A DNA stretch of 64,000 nucleotides from Leptasterias polaris (GCA_037783415.1 JAZGTN010000007.1:1743501-1807500), one strand, 5' to 3'; shown: positions 26,301 through 41,300, counted from the first letter of the stretch. The notes: generated by a model from the sequence alone, not told the origin. Numbers and translations are program-made.

Positions 26301-29300
26301 AGGCACCTGGGAAACATTTTCATTTCATTTTATTCGCCAGCAATCATTAAAAAAAACATTAACAAATTGCAAATCAAAGGATCTACAAGAACAAACAATA
26401 CAATAGTGTAGAGAAGAATACAAAATATAAAAACACCTAGCAATGGGTACTGAGGAACCCGGTTTGGTGGGCAGATTATTATACGAAACAACCTCCAGTG
26501 GGGGGTGGTGCCCTAAAACGATTAGAAGCAAAACAAAAAACAAAGAACCCTGGCAGGGAAAGCCAATAGTGACAAAAAGATTAAGATCAAATATGCACAT
26601 CTGACTGTGAGGGTAGATCTGCTACAGAAGGTGGCGCTTTTGGGAACAGCAAGGATGTTGCGAAAGGATGGCTAAGGCCACTACATTTCTAAACAAAAAT
26701 TGCATACTTGATATTTAATAGATGTTAATTTTGCATCGGGGATAAACTAACATCTAATAAATTGTTGCGGTACCCCTTCCAGGGATTCGAACTGCCTCTA
26801 GCCATCAGGCTAGCTCGGTGGTCTAGTGGTAAGACATCTGCTCTAGCAATGCAAAGGTCGTGGGTTCGAATCTCACCCGAGTGATTTGCCTGTGGATTTT
26901 TTTCACAGAACTCGGGAAAGTACCGAGTATACAGTGCTTAACACACATCGGTGTAAGGGTAAAAAACCAAAAATTGCATGCCAATTTGATTGGCTGCATA
27001 TTGCGCCACAGCACCTTGTAAACCATTACATGGTGCTATGCAAAGGAATAGGTCTCATACTTCATACACGTAACCCCACATACCTTGTAGGAAAAATACT
27101 GAGCGCTTTGAGACACCCATCGGGAGTATAAAGCGCTATATAAGAACTGCGTATTATTATTATTATTACCTGATATTGTTTGGTTTCCGTGAAGTGAATC
27201 TGTCCTTGGTTCCACTGCGGACCGAAAGAACCCGTCTTCTCCCACACCAAAGTCTCTTTACTATCATCGAACGTCTCGGTGTAGATGTTCAAACTACCGA
27301 TGTGCTGGCCGTACATGTGGTACCAAAACTCCATACAGTAGCCGGACTGCGTGGCGTCTTTGAAGTACTCGGACTTCAACCTGGCGACATTATCCTTTGG
27401 CTGTGCGCTGACCTCGATGTAAATGTAGTGACCTGAAAACACGGAGATAAAATTGTGTTTTGTTCGGTTGAACTGGGTGAATTGAAACGAAATGTAGCTC
27501 TCACTAATAGTAGCTATCACTCCGCCGTGAAAAAACAAAACAAAACATGGGGCGGTTGGGTCCGGTTAGCGTGGTGGTTTCTCTACTCGCCTTCCACCTC
27601 TAGGACCCTGGTTCAAATCCTGCCGGGGGCACTATGTGGATTTGGTGTTCAGTCCCTACTTGATAGCGTGGGTTTTCCCTGGAATTTATTCTCTGTGTTT
27701 TTCCCTTCCGCATCTGAAACTGAAACTTCCTTCCTCGTCTTTTCTCCATGGGGTTCTTGGCTAGTATGGTGATTAAGTTCGCTTTTCTGAGAATCCTTGA
27801 CTTCACAACCAGATGCAATGAATGAAATTAACACTAAAACAAAACAAAAGCTTTAGATTGACGTACCGGATGAATCTCCATAAGTGTGATCAGCAGAAGG
27901 CCCCGTGTTGGTGCTACCAGTTTTGCCTGTGGTGCGAGTCCAATCGAACTGATCATCAGGTGTAGCCATTTGCTTCCATCCACAGAGTCCGCTCTCAAAG
28001 TCACAATCGTGGGTATTGGGAGCTACAGATGAGCAAATACAGAAATTAAAAAAAGGGGTCAGAAAAAAAAAACCAGGAAAAAACGAAGAACACTACTGAC
28101 CTGCGCTCCCCACTTTTAAGACACCTCTTAAAGGGTGTGCAGAACATTGATAAGAGTGAAAATATAAACTATTGTTCTCGACGCTGAGAACAATGGGGGC
28201 TGATTAGTGGGATGCCCGTTATCATCTCAAAATTTTCCAACTGAAACAAAATTGTCCAAAGGTAAAATATTCTTTGATATCAAATTCTTTAAAAATACTA
28301 CATTTTATTTTACACAAATTGTTGTGTCAGTGAAATAAATGTCATATCTCCTAATTTGAAACTGTCAAAATTTCTCGCTTAAAATAGCCTAGATGTACAT
28401 GTACCGGTACACACACAAAAAGTACACACAGAAAAAAATTTTTTTGCAGGGAGCATTTTTATGCGAGCTATACATTTTTTGCACAAAATGAGATGTGACT
28501 TTTTTGCAATGTAGTGACGCTTGGGTTTCAAATAGTCAAGTTTATTGTGGATTAAAAGTACAATGTATGATGCCTGTCAAGGTAACAAAAGGAATGTTCA
28601 CAGAGAGTAACAAAAGGAATGTTCACAGAGAATAACAAAAGGAATGTTCACAGAGAATAACAAAAGGAATGTTCAGTAAGAGTAACAAAAGGAATGTTCA
28701 CAGAGAGTAACAAAAGGAATGTTCACAGAGAATAACAAAAGGAATGTTCGGTAAGAGTAACAAAAGGAATGTTCACAAAGAGTAACAAAAGGAATGTTCA
28801 CAGAGAATAACAAAAGGAATGTTCAGTAAGAGTAACAAAAGGAATGTTCACAGAGAATACATGTAGGAAATGTTAGGCCCAAAACGTCAGGCCATCAGGC
28901 TGGGAAGCAGCTTACAACAGCTAATTCTATTTTCTCAGTATGTACTGTTCACGAACATACACAGACAGTAATTGTCTGGGGTGCGTTTTTGCAGTAGTAA
29001 CCAATAACTGTTTCGGTCAATGGCCAGTGATTAACCAATGGCAAGTTTAACAGAAACAGTTATAGGTTACAAAAACGTACCCCTGTATGGGTGAGATCTC
29101 CAGGTACTTACGATAAACTGGGGGCGGAGTTGGTGTAGTGGGAGGGGGCATTGTTGGAGGGCAAGGACCGGACCAGAGATCCACGTCATCGATGGCAATA
29201 TCTCCACTGTAATCCTTTCCAGCGACTCCTTCAAAGATGGCCTGAATATGACACACAAATAAAATAAAATAAAATAGATTCAATTAGCAAACCACTGGGG

Positions 29301-32300
29301 CTGATTTCACAAAGAACTAAGATTCGTTGGTCATTAGTGTAATTTGAATGATTTCCTAAAATTGCTTTTTGCATATTTTGGAGCTCCTGGTAAATGGGGT
29401 TTATTGATCAAGAGTTGTCTTCAGAGTATTTGTTTTATTGGCAAATTTATCCGCATTTTTCATTTAATTACCTTTTGATCAGTCTCCTGATGATGACTAA
29501 AGCAAGTTAGTCGAAACGTTGAGACCAATTAAGAACTCACTCCGCGGCAGTGAGGAAATCAGCCATGACTACTTATTTTGCATAATGGATAATATTAAAC
29601 TCACAAAGTGAGTTATTAGATAGTTCCAATGTTTCAACTAGCCTGTCATCGTCAGTTTAAAACTAATTTTAAAAGAGCATTATCTTACCCAGAACTCGTC
29701 ATTAGAAGATAGAGATGCTTCACCCATGCGCCAGTAGTTTCCTTGTGATCCTGACTTGCTCCACACCTTGGCTAGACTGCTCGGTTTAGCCGACTGGACG
29801 TAGACATTCAAGGCGTTGACCGAGCTGCCGTACATGTGATACCAGAAGGTCAAGCAGCGTCCAGCTGAGGGGTCGATGTGCTCACTGACAAACCAGGCTT
29901 TGTCTCCGCTGACCCTTGGACTAGAAGTCTCCAGGAAAACATAAAAACCTGAAATTCAATCCAAAAATAAGCAGAAATAAATGCAGGGATAAGAATCATT
30001 GCTGACATCGAAGTCTGAGACTAGGATCCAAATATCAGGAGGTGTATTGAAATGATGGCATTTCCACCTTTTGGTAACCCATGGGGTTTAGATTTCACAG
30101 AGCATTTAGAAACACTGTCTTCACTGCAGCACTAGAAAAGTACCAAAGAGCAGGATTTCTTTATACGTGGACAAATAATGTCTGAATCTCTGCACCAGGC
30201 TGACTTAAAACACCTGTATTCAGATAAAAATCTGAAAATTCTCATCCCAGTAAATGATAGAGTGGCCCCTCATATAGTGCCAGGGCTCGATTTCACAAAG
30301 AGCTACGGTTGATCTCTAAATTGCTAAGCAAAGTGTGATGTCACAATACAAACCACTATGGTAATACTGACAACACATCTTAAGATGAGTCTTAGTGCTT
30401 TGTGAAATCGAACCCAGGTCAGCATGGGTGTCTCTGCTGAATTCACAGTGAAACTGTAGCGTTTATGAAAAGATGATGCCTCCCGAGCTGGTTGTGCTTG
30501 GTGCTGGCAGTAGGAGACAGCCGAATGCTGTAGGTGACTGGATGCACTGCAGCACCCCTGCACTTTGAGGAGAGTTTCTGTTCAGAGCTGGAAGCTGGTC
30601 TTTATACTTGTTTGTTTTTATCTTTGTTTTTGTTGTTTACTGGTCCAATATAGTATTATAAATATTTAAATGTAATTGCACATTTAACTGTTGTGAATTT
30701 GAACTTAGTTTTTGCCTTTTGGCTGCTGTAATTGAAACTTGTTTAAAAATAATAAACAATTTCAAAATAGACAGGTATCAAGAAAAATGTGTAAAGTCTT
30801 TGTAATTGATTAAGTCTCCCTGACCTCTTCCAGTGCCAGTCGTGTGATCAGTGGAAGGTCCAGTCGCGTAGCTCGGCGTTCCTCCGGCATTCCGCAGCCA
30901 ATCAAAGTCATCCTCAGTACCCCTGTAGTTGGTCCACGTACACTCGTCGATTTCAAAATCGCAGAAGCCGGTTGGTGGGCAAGAGCCGTCGGTGATGTCG
31001 ATGTCGTCAATGGCGATGTCACCAGAGGTGGCTGTCCCTGCAACTGCTTCATAGACAAGCTGTTAAGAAATAAAACAATTTATATAAAAAAATTGTAAAG
31101 GAATTTGCAGCCTTTTCAGAGTCCCCATCTCTATCAAAAAAAGGAGAGCAGTGCATCACTGGACTCAAGCTGTGGTGTTTCTGATTAGCAGAGTGTGGGT
31201 TCAAGTCCCGGTCTAGACCTTTGTGTCCTTAAGCAAGGCACTCAATAACCATTGTTGCTCCATCCTTCGAATAGGACGTTAAGCCTAATAGGTCACATGT
31301 GTTGTGTAATGCATGCAAAAGAAGCCCAGTAACACTTATCGCAAAGAGAAGGTGTTTGTCCCGGTGTTTCTGGGTTCTTTATAAAAGAGTCACATAATTC
31401 AAAAATTCCTAAACCCTGTTTTAAAAAACATAATAATAGACAGCGCTTTGAGACATCCATCGATTAAGCGCTATAGGGTTTTTCTTTTTTTCGTCGGCTT
31501 CGTTTAAACCGTTTAAAAAATGTCAACTTTATTTTTACAGTTAAACGGTTAACCAATTAAACTTCCCAACCCTAGAAGAATAAAGAAAAGTCCGACATCT
31601 CAAACAGAGTGCTCTGCTTAAAAAAAGGGAGTGTTGCCCAAAATCTTTCACTTACTCTGAACTTCTTTGGAGAATTAGAGTCAATGGTCACTCTAGCCAC
31701 TCTCCACATATCGCCTTGGTTCCCCTTACGAGACCAACTTGACGTCACGAATGTGTCACCCTCATCCTTCTTGTAAACACCGAGTGATCCGATATCGTCA
31801 CCGCTCATGTGATACCAGAACGTCAGACAGCGATCAGCTCCAGGATCGTAGACAGAACTCAGTAGACGGGCGTCGTCTCCTGTCTGCCGTGTTGACGAGA
31901 CTAAGACGTTGGCGTACATGAAGTAACCTGCAAAGAGGAGGGAAAATCAAAATTGCTCCTGTGTCGTTTTTTCTGTGATGCTTCATTAATCAGTGTGCGG
32001 TATTTGAGGCATTGCATGGTGAGGTATCAATGTATATTCGGTTTGTGGTGACACCATGTGTATATCTACTTGCTAGGCAGATTTAGTTCTTTGAGAACTT
32101 GTCTTGCTATTTATTCTACTGTCGCAAAGTAGATTTCAGAATTCGGGAGACTTCTTAGTTCTGAAAAGAACTGTCCTGCTTATTAACAAAGGAGGGTAGG
32201 AAATCAGCCGGGACTACTACTTTTGCTTAGTGGATGAAGGGGACTTCTCATTATTAACTTCACTGCAGCAAAGTGAGTTTCTTATTTGTCTCAAAGTTTC

Positions 32301-35300
32301 GACTAGCCTGCTCTAGTCATTGTCAGAGTTTTGCAAAACTATTTAATCAATCAATTAATCAAAAACAATTTATACAGCGCCAGTATTCATAAAAATAAGT
32401 TCAAAACAAATATACATATTTCATAGAAAATGCAAATAGTATAAATTATTTTTCAGTTTCTAAACTTCCTTCAAGAAAATTTGAGAATCTTTAGGAGGTT
32501 TGGAGGAAATCATGAAATTAGGAAACATTACAGGAAAGCTCCATTAAAGAAAGAAGATGAAAATACACATCCTTTTCCTGTGACAGTTTACACCTGTTAT
32601 CTCCATGTAATTCCTTTTTCAAACAGTGGAGTTAATTGGATCATGCACAAACCTGTAGGGCTGCTGACTGCCCCAGGAAAATTAAATGCTCATCCATTAA
32701 GTTTAATGACCCAAGTAAATCAATGTAAAAGGATGTATATTTTCTGAGTTTTGGTGGCCAAACTCGGAAATTCTTTAATGGAGCTTTCACGTAATGAACT
32801 TCTGAGAAATCACACGTCAGAATAATGAGGTAAAGTTACTGACCTAATGATGTTGAGTAGGTGTGGTCTACAGCGGGTCCAGTCCCAGCGTCCTTGTCAC
32901 CGTTTCTGCCCCTCTTCCAATCAAAGCCACTGGTATCCTGCTGGTCATTCTCCCACGCACACATGTCATACTCAAACCCACACTCATCTGTAAACACCAC
33001 ATTAAAGAAACAAATAAATAAAAACATTAACAAATCTGGTTTTTTTTTCTTTCAGATATCAAATAATGAACCACAAGGGAAACTGACTGGGTCAATTTAA
33101 ATGATTTTAGGTTGAACAAGGAAAAATTGACTAGAGCGGGATTTGAACCAACGACCTCCGGAAACGTGCCGGTGCTCTACCAACTGAGCTATCTAGCCCT
33201 ATGATGGCGGTCTCCCTGACTGGCACCCACTGGCACCCCCCGAACAAGGATATTGACAAAATAGGGAGACCGCCATCATAGGGCTAGATAGCTCAGTTGG
33301 TAGAGCGCCGGCACGTTTCCGGAGGTCGTTGGTTCAAATCCCGCTCTAGTCAATTTTTCCTTGTTCAACCTAAAATCAAATTTCTTTTTCAAACGTCACT
33401 TTTATAAAAATCTTTTTCTTTTCTTTTTAAATACTTTGTGTACATATATATATACCCTCATCGTTTTATATAATTGAAATTTTTTAAATTAAAATTATTG
33501 TTGGTAATTAGTTTTTTATGCCTTTACTTGTATTTATTATCCTTTTACAAGGGGAAGACAAACTTCTTGCTTTATATCATGACGATAAATATTTAGAATC
33601 TTTGAATCTTGAAGAAAGTACCAATCAAAATTAAAACTGCAACAATTCGGCATAACAATACTGTGACTTTTTTTCACTGTATTCGCCTAAAACTTTCACA
33701 AGTGACTTTGAGTGTATCTTTCTCTATAATTTTGCCTAAAATTAGCAATACGTTGACAAAAAACCTACAAAAACGTTGACCCTACCTGTAATTTAACCAA
33801 GTAAAAAATAATACTATTCAACCGTGACAAAGGGTCTCATCTTTGCAAGGAATTTTCTGTTAAATTATATTTTCAAAAATAAAAAATAATAACAAAAAAT
33901 AACATCTGTTTTAAAGGCCCTGTACACTATTGGTAAGATCGAAAAACACAAATGTTCACTGATTCACACATAACTTACATGATTTAAAGTAAGTAATGGT
34001 AGAAAGGGTTCCTTAAAATATTTCTGCCTAAAATGCTATCGTTTCTGAGAAATGAGTAAAACAATAGTTTTTATCGCGCGTGATAATAAACTCGATGTTT
34101 GAAAAACAGAAAACACATAAGGTCTCTTTTCACTATTTTCTCGTGACCTCGATGACCAATTGAGCTCAAATTTTCACAGGTTTGTTATTTCATGTGTGTG
34201 GTTGATTACACAAAACATGAACACTGTCTGTGATTATTTTGTCAGCTCTGCCAATCCTGTATAATACCTTTAAATGAAAATTAAAAAGAATTACCTAAAA
34301 AAAAAAAAAAAACCAAAAACAAAACAAAAAACATATTTTCAACTTGGAATAAACTTTTCTTTTTCTTTTGAGGCGACAAACTTACGTGCGGGAGGACACT
34401 GGCCAGCTGTCAATCTTATATCATCAACAGCAATGTCACCTCCGTAGGATTGACCTATGACCCCTTCAAAGACCACCTGGTATGTCTTGTTACTTGTCAT
34501 GTAGTCACGAGCGAGGTGCCACACGTTAGACTGAGTCCCTGACTTCTTGTACATCTGGAATAGAGATTTGATATACAACATTACTGATAACAATAGTATC
34601 AAGTAATAAACAACAAGGGGAACTGAATGAATAAACTTCTAAATAATTTTAGGTTGAACAAAGACACAATTGACTGGAGTGGGACTTGAACATGCGACCT
34701 CTGGATTAGCGTGCCAGTGCTCTACCAACTGAGCTACAATCTAATGTTCAGGGTTTCCCTATTTTGTCAATATCTTTGTTCGGGGTGCCAGTCAGAAGCC
34801 ATTCAACCTGTAACTGCCATATAGACAGAGATCACACCCAAGTCTTTGATACAACCTGGGAAGCAGCAGCAGATAGATCACCTTAAGGGTTGTTATTTCC
34901 TCTGCTCATAGCGATAAGTTCATTAATGGTAATTTGATGATCAAACGGTAAATAAACGAAAAATTCGTATAAATTTGAAGACAAATAAATCAAAATAAAA
35001 AAATCAATGTTTTACTTAGAAAATGAATGTTTCGTTTTGCCAAACAAATACTTTGAAGACCATTCTTGATCAATAGACTCCATTTACCAGGAGCTCCAAA
35101 ATATGCAAAAGCAGAGCTCCAAAATATGCAAAAGCAGTTTTATGAAACCCATACAAATTGCACTAATGACCTTAAAATTCTGAGCAGACGATATACAGTG
35201 TACATCCTAGTAGCTAGATCCAGGTACTGGGTCATTCCATGTCAATTCAACACGCTTTTGGACCTGACCTTCACGGATTGAAATGAAATTCGGTGTGCTG

Positions 35301-38300
35301 ATTGGACTCCTTGAGAAACCCCCAGAACTGAAATTTTATGTAATTTGGTTAATTATTTTTTGAGATATGGGTTAACGAACTTTTGACTAATTAGCATGAC
35401 CTGCTATGTTTGGGCGTTCATATCTCCAAAAGTAAAGAACCTACAGAAATAAAATTTACATCATTTTAAAGCTCTTGAAATGTCCCTCATTTGAGAAAAA
35501 AATTAAAAAATTATACCACATGCGCAAAAGAAATACGCAAAAATATGACCTTTGACCTTGATTTGCGAAAATGCGTATTTTTCAAAATGCGTAATTTTTC
35601 CCCCATTGTTAGCTTAAGATGTAAGCAACGTTTTCAGAAAGATTTGGGATGGGCACTCTTAAAGTTTTTTAGTTATGATTATTTGAACAATGACCCTACT
35701 TCACAATATTAAGAGAGGCAATTTGTATGGTTAAGTATCCCCCTCAAGGACAAAAGCGCTTTGACCGGGAATCGAACCCAAACACCAATGACAAGGCCAT
35801 CAGAACTTGATGCCGTTGTGACAGACCCCTCGGCCACAACATGCCACTCTTCTGTTCACTCCATCTTTTTCTCTCTTATGTTATGGAATGTCTCTGCTTC
35901 AAGTGTAAAAAGTTGTTTAACGATAAGTAACTGCAATCAAGAGTCAAATATGAATGTGGACAAAAGCCCAGTTCATACAACGTAAGTTTTGAAATACAGT
36001 ACTACGAATTGTTCACGCTGTCAAACACTTCGCACTTGCATGAAGAATAAATGTGGCTCCCTATAGCCAAACGTATGAGTTCCGCACACTGGTCCAAATC
36101 ATTAAATCACAGTGCTCCAGATTATCTCTCTTCACTTTTTGAAATCTATGACTGCCGATACTCCCTTCGAAGCTATGATGCTATATCCCTTGTGGTGAAC
36201 AAGTCACGCAAACTAGCTGGTGAGAGAGCTTTTTCCACTGCTGCCTCCCGCCTATAGAACGGTCTTCCTGTCCCCATTAAAAAACGCGAAGACTGTTTCG
36301 TCTTCGAAAAGGGTCTCAAGACTCACCTGTTCTCCAACTTGTAGCTGGTTGGCCCCATTACTTTGGTCTTTCTTTTCTCCTTGAGCGCCTTGCATCCTTT
36401 GGTAATTTGGCGCTATATAAGAGCGCCTTGCATCCTTTGGTAATTTGGCGCTATATATCTAGTTATTATTATTATTATTCTTACCAATGTATACGCCTTG
36501 TCATCACTGGTCATCAAGTACAGATTGAGGTCAGCGATGTCTGGACCGAACATGTTATACCAGAACTCCACGCAGTACTCTGAGCTTGGCGCGATGTCTC
36601 CTGTCATTAGTCTCGCCTTGTCACCAGGTTGCCGCGGGAACGATGCCTCGATGAACATGTAGTAGCCTTTAGCTGAAAATAAAACAAGTCAAAATTACGG
36701 ATTTTTACAGCAGAGTGACTTTTTGTGACAGAACAAACAACAAATTTGTATCGATATCCCACTAGAAAAAAAGCCAGGATCTGAACCTACATTACAATAA
36801 GCTGTTATTTCCTCCAGAGCTGCATAACTAACCTGGCCAGGATTCGAACTTTCATTAGATAAGAATACAAATTTGTCCAGTGCTCCCAATACACATTTGG
36901 TCTTGGTTTAAGAGAGGCAAGTCTACAGTACCATGTCTCTCATTCACTAGCACCATAAACAACCTGGCCAGGATTCGAACTTACACTCCAATAAGCAGAT
37001 ATTTTGTCCAGTTCTTTCCAAAAACCTTTGCTCTTGGTTAAAGAGAGGCAAGTACACAGTAGCAAATCTCTCATTCACTAGCACCATAACCAACCTGGCC
37101 AGGATTCAAACCTACACTCCAACGAGCAGATATTTTGTCAAGTACTTTCCAAAAACCTTTGCTCTTGGTTAAAGAGCGGCAAGTACACAGTAGCAAATCT
37201 CTCATTCACTAGCACCATAACCAACCTGGCCAGCATTATAATAATAATAATAATAAATAGTTCTTATATAGCGCATTTCACAATAACGTCTCAATGCGCT
37301 TTACATTAGTGCCCTGGTCATTGGGCCAATAACATTCCTTTTCAATCTTTCTCAGCTCCCTGGGGAGTATACAGCCCGGGCTGCCGTGATGGCGCTCCGA
37401 AGGCTTTTTCAAACACAATATCAACCTCTACCCTTGCAGGTACCCATTTATACCCCTGGGTGAAGAGAAGCAATTATAGCAAAGTGTCTTGCTCAAGGAC
37501 ACAAGCGTCATGACCGGGACTCAAACCCACTCCCCGATGACTAAACCACCAGAACTTGAATCCGATGCTCTTAACCACTCGGCCATGACACTCCAACTCA
37601 AACCTACACTCCAACGAGCAGATATTTTGTCAAGTACTTTCCAAACACCTTTGCTCTTGGTTAAAGAGCGGCAAGTCTACGTTAGCATGAGCGGCAAGTC
37701 TACGTTAGCATGTCTCTCGTTCACTAACCTGGTCAGAATTTGAACCTAAACTCCAACAAGCAGATATTTCATCCAGTGCTTCCAATAATTTTGTTTGGGG
37801 TAAAAAGTAGCAACACCTTCATGATTTGGTAGTTATTACTAACCTGTCCCTAGAGTATGATCGAACTGGGGTCCAGTACCAGATGACCCTGTGCTTCCTT
37901 TTTGAACTGACCACTTGAAGTCAGCAACCTGGTCATGTTGCCATCCACAGATAGTGTTCCCTTCAAAGTCACAGTTCAAATCTAGGAGCAAAAAGCAAAA
38001 TATACATAACCAAAAATGTCTGCGCTAGCTGTGTAAGCGAAAAATGTATAGTATCGTGGAATACACACGCGCACAAGCACCCATGTTTGTGAATCCCGCT
38101 CATCAAGGATTTCTCTTTGTTCTCCCATTGTTTGGACTTAGTTTTTTTTTTTGCGACGTCACCATTGGTTTTGTACACGAAAACGAAGCGAGGACATCCT
38201 CGCTCTGTCAAACACCCGGATCCCTTTTGTTAAAGTCCTCAGTTTCAATGGGTAGACACGCTCAAAAATTCCCTACTAACCTGTGAAATATGTTTGACGT

Positions 38301-41300
38301 AATAAGCGCGGAAATCCCCCCTTCCGTAAGTGCTGATTCTTTGCTTACAGCAAGCAGAGCCATGCAAACGGGCCCAGATCATCACACTGTGATGGGAGCC
38401 GTGACTGACTGAGCTTTCTTTTTAATGAACCTAAGCATTCTTACCTGAATCCTTGCCACATTTGTCAAAGGTGATGTCATCAATGGCGATGTTTGTCAGC
38501 TGGGTGGGATCGAGGAAGCTGGATCCAGGGGATGCCTCAAAACGAATCTGTTACAGACAAGAAGAAAGTGCATCAAAAACTGACCTTTTCAAATGGACGT
38601 TCATTTTAAAATGACATATTCCCAACATGGGTGAGATTTGCCAAATGTGAAAAACCATGAAAATTGCTTGCCGTACTCCCCTCCCCTTATTCTAGACCCA
38701 GAACATCCAAGACGTTTACCGACTAAGTGCATCAACTGAAATACAAGAAGCTCACTCTATTGGAATACTGACCTTGTCAATTGGACATTCATTTCAAAAT
38801 GACAAGACTCTTCAGTGATAGAGGAAAGTATGATTTTAATTTGTTTGGTCTGCAACAGTTTATAACAACGCAATCTACGTACACTCTGTGACGAAATGTG
38901 CATTCAAATGCTGTTATAAGCAGTTGGTTTGAAATTACGGCCGGTGCTTATTATGTTTTCCCACTGTCAAACTGCCAGAAAACACAAAGTATAAAGTGCA
39001 ATTTTATACGTTTGTGTAGGGCAAAAAGTAAAAACAAGTCACCTGTGGTAAGGGGCCTTAACCCTTTCAATACCATTGGCGACTTTCGTCGACAGTGCAC
39101 CTACCTATGCTTCGTTACCATCTTCGACTTTCGTCGACGGCGCACCTACCTATGCTTCGTTACCATCGTCGACTTTCGTCGACGAGCGCAGGGCCTGTTT
39201 TCACACACGCGCAAAACAATTCGGTTCTGGACTGTACACTCCACACAAACAATGTGGTCCTCAGTGGGCTGCGTGGTCAAAACAATTCGGTATTGAAAGG
39301 GTTAAGGGAACAAGACAAATGTCATTGTAAAAAAGGTACACAGAATCTCACCGTGAAAGTGTTAGCGACTCGAGGTCCGACTTTCAATTTCCCAGACTTC
39401 CACTGATTTGCTGAGGCTGATTTAATGACCGTGCTGCCGTCAGGGAGAGAGTTTTGATAAACAGTGGCTACCAACGATCCAGGGTCATTACCTCCTTGGA
39501 AATGATACCAGAAGTTCAACTCACACCTAAAGTGACAAGAAAAGGAGAAATTCACAAAAAGTACAAGTTATTTTTAATAATTTTTTTAGCATGTTAATAT
39601 GTTTGCCATCTGCACTTACAAAACAGTTCTGAGGGTAATTTTCAACACAAAAGTCTTTACTTTCCTTTTTTTCATTATTACGTGTTGTTTAATAAACAAC
39701 ACTTAATAATAATAATGATGAATAATTTGGGGAGGCTAATCATCGTTATTCGTAGACGAAAAGCTGAAGTGGGAAGGCTATACTGCAGTTGAGCCTCACG
39801 CAGGCGAAGGCCCCTTCCGACCCTTATAAGATCATGAAGCACAGCCAGAGATTGAAAGTGTTTGATTTATCCAGAGGAAGGAAAACTGGAGGGCCACGAA
39901 AAAAAACCTTGTGGCACAGGAGAGAACCAACACACAACTCCACTGACATATGGTCCTCAGCTGAGAATCGAACCAGGACCACAGTCATCAGAGGCGAGCG
40001 CTTTACGCACTAGCCACCCACAGTTCCCAAATTAACATTACCCCTTAAAGACACAGTAACATGCATTGCACAGAAAAAACAAAAATTATTTTTTGAAACA
40101 AGGCACAAATAATAAATAAATTTCTTACTTCGATCCAAGATCACCAAGCAACGGACTCTGTAAGATTGCTGTAGTTAAAAATGTTCCAGTTGTGCTGTCT
40201 ACAAACATGTACGCTCCAGTCCCAGAGGTATGGTCAGTACTCGGAGCATGAGGTTTGGAAGTATCGGACGACAGCCTTCGTTCCCATTGATAGAGACCCG
40301 ATGTCATTCCGGTCCAACCACACTCATCCTTTTCAAAATTACAGTTTCCTAGAGGGAGGGAAGTATTTAACAAATAAATATTTAAGTCGAGTTACTACAC
40401 TTTGGAACTCAGTACACATATCTTGGTTTTTATCAACTTAAAGGCCCTGTACACTATTGGTAAGATCGAAAAACACAAATGTTCACAGATTCACACATAA
40501 CTTGCATGATTTAAAGTAAGTAATGGCAGAAAGGGTTCCTTAAAATATTTCTGCCTAAAATGCTATCGTTTCTGAGAAATGAGTAAAACAATAGTTTTTA
40601 TCGCGCGCGATAATAAACTCGATGTTTGAAAAACAGAAAACACATAAGGTCTCTTTTCACTATTTTCTCGTGACCTCGATGACCAATTGAGCTCAAATTT
40701 TCACAGGTTTGTTATTTCATGTATGTGGTTGATTACACAAAACATGAACACTGTCTGTGATTATTTTGTCAGCTCTGCCAATCCTGTATAATACCTTTAA
40801 AATGTTATCACTGTTCTAAAGAAGTTGTTGAATTTGTTATATATTTCTATGATTAAACCACGAAATTATCAAGAGTAAATGAAGATTAGATGTCAGTTTT
40901 AGATGTGGCAGGAAAATCCTAACTGTGAAAAACCCAAACAGTCAGGTAGAGACTGAAAATCCAATCCCCATGCAAGGCTTCGGTCTGGTCCTTGCTCTAT
41001 GGTCTGAGGTGGGATTCAAGCCGGGGTCCATAGAGAGGTGAAAGTCAGGGAAGAAACCACTGAGCCAACTGAATGCCCAGTGATTACATATTTTTGCTCG
41101 CTTTCTTTTTTTCTGTACTTTTCTTTGTAGCTTTAATCTTGAGTGGACCCTTTTCTGTCTTTGCATCGGGCGACTTTCACAAAACAAAAAAAACCCACAT
41201 TTTTAAACAGGGTCTCTGCAGTCACTGTCTGTTGATTTGGTGTCACTTTCTATTCCAATTGATTTACAATATTATTACTTATCATCTTCAATTATCAACT

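Noticed and set aside
28582..28861. Regular short repeats resembling a CRISPR array
   Set aside because: The 25-bp units are contiguous with no unique spacers, and the locus is an animal intron. It is a minisatellite.
33263..33355. tRNA gene (A and B boxes, near-cloverleaf) and similar hits at 12390, 17940, 50000, 56300, 56940, 58570, 63870
   Set aside because: All occur inside repeated units with shared leader and tail sequence, and stems pair poorly. They are tRNA-derived SINE heads.
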